A stretch of 64,000 bases of DNA from Lytechinus variegatus (lineage: Eukaryota; Echinodermata; Echinoidea; Temnopleuroida; Toxopneustidae), in NCBI RefSeq assembly GCF_018143015.1, contig NC_054742.1, positions 54,693,195 to 54,757,194 on the forward strand, read 5' to 3'. The notes beneath the pieces were generated by a model. The model had not been told where the DNA came from and ran no database searches. It saw only the letters and a program-made list of their open reading frames with translations. This document shows, in pieces, positions 1 through 9,000 of this stretch (within the stretch, counting starts at the first letter, position 1; each line of letters starts with the position of its first letter). A program made the translations under genes and the position numbers.

Positions 1-3000
1 TTATTATAATCCGATTTTGATGAAATTTTCATCATTTTCCAAGTCCTTTGGAAGCGCATAGTGACATTATTCATAATTGTGATATGCGCTATACAAGAAC
101 TTTTTATTATTATTGTCATTTTGCTTTGTGAATTTTACTCTACTTATTTAGATATGAATATTTTCTGCCTGGACCTTTCCGTTAAATCGAGTGTAAACAA
201 CAAGCGGATCAGCAGTACCCTCAACATTTTATTCATTTTCATAAGGCTTATTGTGAACCCTTATCTCCCATCGTCGATGATACATGGAAAATAGTCATTT
301 CAACACCAGTATGAACTATAAATAAATTGTCAATCCAAAATTTACTGGCTTGTGTCATCAAATTTGGTTATCGCGTCTGGTCGGGCAGTCGTTAAACCCG
401 AAGATTCGTGAAAATGTTAAATTTCCGAAACGTCGGGTCCAGTTTACCCCACCATTCGAGAGAAGTTACAGCTAAGTTCCCGAAAATTCGGGTCCAATTT
501 ACCCGATGTTCTATTAGAATTATGGTCGGGTAAACTGGACCCTACGTTTCTGGAATTAGGGGCCCCGTTTTCTCGAATGGTCGGGTTACGAGATTTTTCT
601 ACTCGATGTGATGACACAAGCCAATTTACTTAAAATCTTTCAAGATAATTATGCAAGCATGACAACAAAGATTTAAAAAAGTGTGAAGAAAAACATTTAT
701 GACGAATGTTAGGACTATAAAACCTTTTCCTACCTGTAGTTGAGCTCTCCGTCGTCTGAATCGGCCTTTGTGTGGTAATTTCTGTTTTGATAATAGAGTT
801 ATACTTGTCTAATATTAATTCTAGTATTAATAATTGTAATAATATAGTATTAATATGATTCTAGTAATAATTGTGTAAGTATAGTTTTCGTTTGTCTTTT
901 TGTAAAATTAACGCAGTAAACGCAATTGAATTATAGTTATATCGATGTCAAAAACTCTGTTAGTACAACAAGACTCAATAGTCAAATTTGAAAAAAAAAA
1001 ATAGACAAAGATTACAAGAAAAGCATATTTTGAAAAAAATGTGTTAGCCCATCCCACACCTCAAAATATGTTGGTATTTGTAAAAGAGTTTCCGTCAGGT
1101 TTGAAAATGCAGAGCTAAACTTTAAAATAATATATATCGTTAAGATTGATCAACCATAACCAATCAAATAAGATACATTATAATCATGATATTTTTTACT
1201 TTTTTAGGATGGAATTTCTCAGTGTAAACAAAATGAAAAATATCCAATATTTTTTTAAATATTATTGATTTGCCTGTGAGAGAGAGGTTTTTATACATGT
1301 CTTGGAATTTGTCCAGAGTTCTTACAGATTAAACTGTCATAGATCCAATGAATAACGCATCACGTTTTATATAGTTTTATCAACACATATTTAAACTAAC
1401 AGAGAATAAGCCATAGATGCTTATCAACTTGGATTTCGGTGTGTAAGATAAACAAATGATGATGAAACGGGTATATCTTGCTTTCAGACAAAGATTTAAC
1501 TTTGACCCCTTTCAAAGTTGTACGACATCCGTGTCGAGTGTTATCGTTGGTAATTATTTGATCAGGTAACAAGTTTTGAAAACAAAGTGAACAGTAAAAG
1601 ATAAAAAGATAATTTTACCAGATCAATAACTGGAATTACGTGAGAATGATTCATAGCATAGCTTTATGAAGAGGGTATTGTGCGTTCAGAAAATTATTGA
1701 ACTTTATCCTCGTGTATTGTTAGCAAATGTTAGGCAATAAACAAGTTTTAAGAATACAGTGCAATATTACACTTTACTATTAAACATCAAATTCGGAGAT
1801 TGAGTCAGAAGATAAATGATAATATCCACAAGTTACTTGTATATTGTAAGGGACTTCCGTGTGCAGATGTTTACAATATTTAACCCCCACTCCCACCCCG
1901 TGCCGAAATATCAATCGCATAACTACGCAGCGGGGTGGGGTGTTAACTCTCCACGCTCATAAATTTTTTACAACAAAAAGTATATGCGAATAGTGCCCAA
2001 GATCGCAATAAGTTAGAATATTCAGGGTAATATTATTGTGGTTTGCAAATATACATGAAGGTAATTCCTGCTTTATTCTGTAAGCTCGTTTTAAGAGAAT
2101 ATCGACAAATAAACAAAACTCCCTGATTAAATTTTTTTAAACGCTAAAGTATGAAAAACAGATTAAGATAGTTCTTGCCAATCTGAAATAAGGTTACAAT
2201 GTTCCCACTTTAATGCCTAAAATAAGCTTTCCATCATGTTATAAACTTACTGTTTTGGCACAAGTCTCCTTCATACTCGTTGGGACAGTGACATCGGAAT
2301 GATTCGAACTCGTCGAAGCAGGTTCCTCCGTTTAGACAAGGAGAGTTCAAACATTCATCGATCACTGAGGGAAAAATACATGTACAGTAATTTATTTGGA
2401 AATCACAGAGCAATATTTGTGGTGTTGACCGGTGTACATAAAGGAACTTCACCAGATTTTATTCGGTGTTAGACGTGTGGTGCTCAACAACTTGTACTGT
2501 CACTTTTACACTCTCTGCATGGTGTTATGTTCATCTCTATTGTAACACCTCGATAAGCCTCGGGTCTTCATCAAGTTTATTATGTGCATATTTTGTCCAA
2601 TATGTGATTATTAATGTCACATATAATAAACCGATCGGACCCGATTGTTATATACATGTATCACGAAATAAAATCACAGCTACATTAGGGATTCCGAATG
2701 CAGTGCTTTGCTTTCAAATTACGGGTAAAAATACGTAAGGCGGGAGCCTTCCAGTGAAACTGTTTTTGAGAAGTCAACTTTCAAAAATTGAAAGAGGCAT
2801 TTGCTATAACCATTAAAGTGACAAAAATATAGATATCCCCTAAAAGTAATGCTTAACAAGATAACTGTAATAAATTGGACAAATTACTTCCATTATGTAC
2901 GAGGAAATTATGCATTCATTAGACTTTTATTGCATTACTCTGTTAGGTTGGGTTCACATGCAAAGATCAGTCATTAATGATTAGATTAATGGTATAATGT

Positions 3001-6000
3001 GTTTGAATCAACAAACATTACCGTCATTTATTGGTATATACAAGAGCTATGGAACGTAAAATGCTAGGGATATCAAAACGCGATAGGAAAACCATACAAT
3101 GGATTAGGAGCCAGACTAAAGTAATAGACATAATCAAAGCAATTAAATCAATGAAATGGAGATGGGCTGGCCACCTTGCAAGATCACATGATAATAGGTG
3201 GACCAAACGCATCACAGAATGGAGACCATGGCTAGGATCACGAAATCGGGGTAGACAGAAATTGAGATGGAGTGACGAGCTCACAAAATTCATTGGTATA
3301 AATTGGATTGCGTCAGCACAAGACAAGCACCTTTGGCACCAACTTGAGGAGGCCTTCGCCCTGCAGTGGGCTGAACATGGCTGATATGATGATGATGATG
3401 ACAAGAGCTATATTTATTTTGTGTAGAATTTGGGATTTTCCCTACTATTTCATTTCTAATGAGCACAAGTTGTTGGATTGTTTCAAAGGTTGACAACTTG
3501 TAATTGAAAGCAAAATATATTTATAATGAAGAAACATACATCTTCTTGTCGGGGATGCATGTAAAACATGTCATTAATATAAATTCAACATGATTATTGT
3601 TACGTCGGATTTGTCAAACAATGTTGCATGTCGTACGGGACATTTTCACCTTTAATTCACCCGTACTTAAACATTTTATGTTGGTTATGTACCCGCTTTA
3701 ACTTAATAATTGACATGAAAAAAATGTTATTGCCCAAGCATTCAGCAAAGAGACTATAAATTGTTGTCAAAATGTCCCGTGCGACACATATGGAATCACC
3801 CGGGGTGTTTCTTGTGAAAGGACTTGCCGGATCTTTTATCCGAAAAAGTCAGTTTTATCCTTTAGTAATACCGTAACAACAGCCAGACGCCTGTGTTTCT
3901 TAGCCAATCAAAATGAAGGAAAGTTGTCAAACCTGACAACTCGTCAGATAATAAAATGTTGATGAAATGCCCCCGCTCTTAATTTGTACTGAAATTACAA
4001 AAATGATTAATCATACTTGTTATCAGTGTTAAGTTGAAGTAAATCCCTCTGTTGCAACATACGCCTTGAGAATCCGATTGAAGCAGGAGCGTCAGTCTCG
4101 TCGTGTCCGTGAGGATATCGTCTGGAATCGCTGAACCTGTCAACTGGCATAGAGGTGTGTTCGTCTCTGCTACATGGCCAAAAAGGGTGGCCGCACCGAT
4201 GTCAAAATCGATGAATTGAATTTTGATGGCCGTACCAGTGACGCGATTGTCGAACAGCCATTTGAAGTTCATGACCGCATTGGGAAGAACCGGGTAGCTA
4301 AGGCTGATGAAGTCTTGTTGGAATGAGGCGTTATCAAGTTTCATGGCGAGGCCGAAAGATGACAAAGGCTCTGGACCTACATTCAGTATGTCTGTGGATA
4401 AGAAAGATTGGGAATCTGCTTATCTTCTAATAAACATGATCAAACGATCATTCATTTTTATTTTTTCTCCCAGACACAAAACTATTACTGATGTTTGGTT
4501 GCTCATGCTCTTCATTCTTTCCATGGGTTTGAATTAGGATGAAATTTCAAAAACGCAGACCCCTCCTTCATTTTGACAATGGGGTTAGAGTCACTGGTGT
4601 ATACCGTTCGACACATTAGACGGTGCACTATCTCAGTTTCTGTATACCTCATTACAATAACCAAAGAGCGGCTTCTTCGTTCCATCGAATCTAGATAGTT
4701 TTTTTACATTTACTTCGGAGCTGCTCTCTACAACGCACTGATTCCATTGAAAATACAAGTGAAATCTCAATGGAGAACTGAGAGGCTTTTGTCGAAAGTT
4801 GGTGTAATGGGACAGCAGATCATTCCGAAGATTTGCACCGGACGAACAAGTGTCAATAGTCAAGAGACTACGCCGTTGTCCCGGTCCACAACCTTTCGAC
4901 AAAAGCCTCTCAGCCCTCCATTGTGATTTGACTTCCATTTTCAATGGAATCGGTGCGTTTTAGAGGGTGACTCCGTATTAAATGCGAAAACTCTCTATCT
5001 GTTTAATCTCTGTTCTCCATTCGGCCGCTCGAGTTAAAATCGGATTAACAATAATAGAGCGTCTCGGAAATGTCTAATAAATGCCAATTGATAGATACTA
5101 TCATCATTTTGATATGATGAAGAATTCTTACCTTCTGTATATGGTTGCACCATTAGACCAACTTCAGTCCCCTGGTAATCTGGTTTATTCACGTCAACGG
5201 AAATATCTGGAGTTGGTGACACAGAGATAATGGGGGAATCCAAAGAGCCCATATGAATACCCGTAGCTTCCGCGAGTTTCAACAAATCCCCAAACTCTGT
5301 TGTATGAACTATAACCCTGTCTATGACATCGAGATGATGATACTGAATGCCGGCTGGCTGCAATCCGTTGGTGAATGTCATCCTGCACTGGTATTTTACA
5401 TTTTCAACAGATTGATTGAAGAATGGTGAAGTAAATCTGATGGTTTCAGCTTCATGTAGAGTCACTTTCGGGTTGCACGATGGTATGGTCAGGGACTGAC
5501 CATTCCATGTTAAATGATCTGTTGAAAAGCGAAAGAACATGACCTTCCTAGGGTTTAGGGTCTACAATCCAGACCCCAAGTGCAATTTATTTATAAACTT
5601 AAACTCTTAGTTTGGAGATAGATATGCAAATGACAACCTAAAAGGGTTGCCATGGTAACTACCAGTCGCAACCTCACATGCCTTAAATTGCGTGCTGCCT
5701 TGAAATGAACCGTTCGTGTATAAAGCTAATGTATGCATGTTAATTGATAAATGATGGTTGAGAACATGCTGTACATCCCAAGCAAATGAAAAAAGTGATA
5801 CTTGATTACTATTATGTCCAAGTTGTATAAAATAGGTCTAGACTCTTTAAAAGTTATGATGCCACTTCAAAATCTTTGATGACGACGACGACGTCGGAAA
5901 AGCGGCGCCAAAAGTCTCGTTCCGCTATGCAGGCAAGACAAAAAAAAAATGATTAAAATCTTACAAAAGCCTTTTCACGGAATAGTATTACCAATGATAG

Positions 6001-9000
6001 TCAGGTTCACCGTCAGGCCAGAGCCAGGCCGATCACCTCTTTGGACGTAGAACGACAACCTGATCTCGTCATCGTACGAATACCACGAGGTGGACGATAC
6101 CGAGTTCGTCATGCACACCCATTCCCCATAGGTTTTGAAGGTGTCGAAGATGCAGACATAGGCCCCCATTCCTGGCTCCATCTCCAGGACATCAACCTGG
6201 ATCCAGGAGTAGGAGGTGGCTGTGATAAACCAGTGAAGATCGGCCTCTAGGTTTGTCATGCTGGATAGGTCAGCACTCTGCAGGGTGATGCTTGGAAGGG
6301 TGTTGGATAGGGCAAAGGCACCACCGCTTGACCGGATGAACGTATCTTGTAGCCGATCTGGAGAAAACGGGAAGGGAAATAGTGAAGGAAGTAGAAATAG
6401 TATAATTGTGGATTAAGATCAACAAACATCAATCTAAGAATTAAACATTACTTTCAAAATTAGCCCAGCATTATTAAGTGATAAACCATTATAGCAAATT
6501 CACGGTTACACTACTACGAATACATGCACTTGTTTTCCCGGACACCATTCTTAATTTATAGTCTTGTCCCTTTGAAACTACATGTTTTAAGGTCACTGAA
6601 GAGTTGTTCATATAGTGGCCAAAGTTCTGATATTGATATGTCACCGCCAATCAGAAGTGGTGCTAACATTTTCATCACCTTTACCGGAATCATTTTAACA
6701 GAATGATTCCCCATCTTGAAAAATTATGCGTATGGAAAACAATAAATAATGTTTGATTCCATTTGATCAATTGTAATGAAGGAACTATTGTAAATTTACC
6801 TCTGCTCCCCAAAGAAGAAATTAAAACAGTGGATGCTTCGTAAAGCTGCTGGCAAGATATACACTACTTTATACGATCAAAGCATGGAGCTATTCCTGAT
6901 CAAAATGTGATCTTAATAATAATCAAATATTTATTTTATTTTATGTGTACATGTTTGCGGCCTTCCAGTGAATCGTTTTCAGTTTACGCAACTGCGTTCT
7001 CTATGATATTTCTGGATCAGCACAGGTAAGATTTTTTGGACCCCTACGAAAAACAACGTTTGATGATAGGGTGTCCATCATACAACTAGTAACCAAAAAA
7101 AAAATACCCTAAAATATTTTGCGCATTTACCACGCTGGTAAAGACGTATATTCATGTGATTGCAGTATTTCCCAACACATCTTTTTTTTTGTAATTTCCA
7201 AGCCAGTCATATTATGCACACTGAGAACATTTATTGTCTCGATTTCTATATGAGCAGATGCACTATTCTCCATTTTGCCTAAGTTTTGCAAAAATAAAAT
7301 GTGACATGACGTGGCGTGTTTTGAAGCTTTAAAGAGCCATCAGCGAGGTGGTGAGACTATACCTTGCCTTGTAGACAAAATGTCAACATGTCGAGATGCA
7401 TTTTCACGCCAAGTCGACTTATAAAAAGTTGCATGTTGACATGGCGAGATATACATTATCGCGCAAATTTGACTTATAAAATGTTGTATGTCGACATGAG
7501 GACATAGGTTATCTGGCCATGCAAGTTGGCATTATACTGTGATCGGATGTGTTATCTTGCCAAGTTGACTTATGAAGCGTTGTTTATCGACATGACGGGA
7601 TAGGTTATTTTCCCAGGTAGACTTATAAACAATTGTATGTCGACATGGCGAGATATGTGGTGGACGTAACTTGCCATGTTAATATATTACTTTTTATAAG
7701 AACTTGACAAGACACATTTCGCCATATTAACAACAACTTTGTATAACAAATTGGCAAGTAACTACATCGCCATGACGACATAGGTCGACTTGAAAAAAAA
7801 GTATTTCGCCGTGTCATCATATTCGTTGCTAAGGTAAAATATTTCGTAATCTTATTATGTCGATGGCACTGTAAAGTTTTCTTAGGAATATGACGTATGC
7901 CTTCATGAAGAACAATTGGTGGGGGATTTCGAAGTTCTTTGTTAAAAATTCTATGGAGCTGCCTATATTATATAGATATTGAATCTTTTGTAAAAGTGTC
8001 AGGAATGTTCTGTGGAAAACATTCAGATAAAAATAGACTCATGTCATGGTGCTGAACCCCCCCCCCCCAAGATTGATCAAGAGTAAGAACAACGATCCAA
8101 CTGATGAAGTTTGTGTTTAGATATTCTCTAATCATATAAAAAGCAAAATAAAGTACCGAAACCTCTGAGTCATAGCCGGATATTAATAAAATCTGACAAA
8201 ATGATTTGAAATAAAAAGCATTTTAAAGAAAAAAAGACAACACATCTATGATTACTAGCCTAACATAATATGAAACGGAACTCTTCTTTAGATATGTTTC
8301 GGTTCACATACCAATGGATCTATCTTATTTCCTTGTGTCTTGCTGGTCACAATCTTTTTTTTTTGTTTTGTTTCTGCGTTCATAATCAATCATGAAACTC
8401 GTCAAAATATAACATTTGTATTACAAATTTTCCTTCCGTAATAAAATAGGAAATAATTCAACAAATAACTAAAAATAGACTTCACAACAAAATAAAAGTA
8501 CAACAAAAATACAAAATAGGTAAAATCAGTTATGTATAATAAAAAATCAGTTTATCCAATACTATATTACTGCAGAAGAATGTCTGTCGAAAAAGAAAAT
8601 ATTAATCATCCTTTCCTTTTTAGTTATCCTTTGCATATAATTAAATTTGTAAAGACACACATTAGCACATATTTCCTTTATTAATACAAACTTTGCGAAT
8701 AAGAACACTTATCTTTTTTTTTAATTAGGGCGTAGTATAAATTTTCAAATTTTTTGACCTAAAATAACATTTGACGATGATGGGCGGCACTCCAAACTTG
8801 AGCCGGAGGGGGGGGGGTGGGAGTCATGTACATTGTCACTTTCTATTACATTTAAAGTTATACCTCATGGTATTGGTAGCCTCCACCTGTTTCTCTCTCT
8901 TCTTTCTCTCTTCGCTCTCTTATTATCTTTCACGGTATTTACTTTCATTGGTGATCAGCGTTTCATTTACATCATTACAAGAAATAATAGTATATAATTG

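Noticed and set aside
2466..2738. 90-codon plus-strand frame
   Set aside because: No homologous open frame is kept in copies 2 and 3, where small indels break it; no domain.
3031..3384. Plus-strand frame as a possible host gene
   Set aside because: Its sequence is the C-terminal tail of an RTE-type LINE protein and it sits exactly inside a target-site duplication.
4633..4944. 103-codon minus-strand frame present in all three copies
   Set aside because: It spans an inverted repeat, has no matching splice sites, and the gene model is already in frame without it. Conservation reflects the recent duplication.
6041..6250. Plus-strand frame over the CUB exon 2 region (and equivalents at 33669 and 62888)
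   Set aside because: It is a shadow of the minus-strand exon, which has splice sites, phase and a domain pattern.
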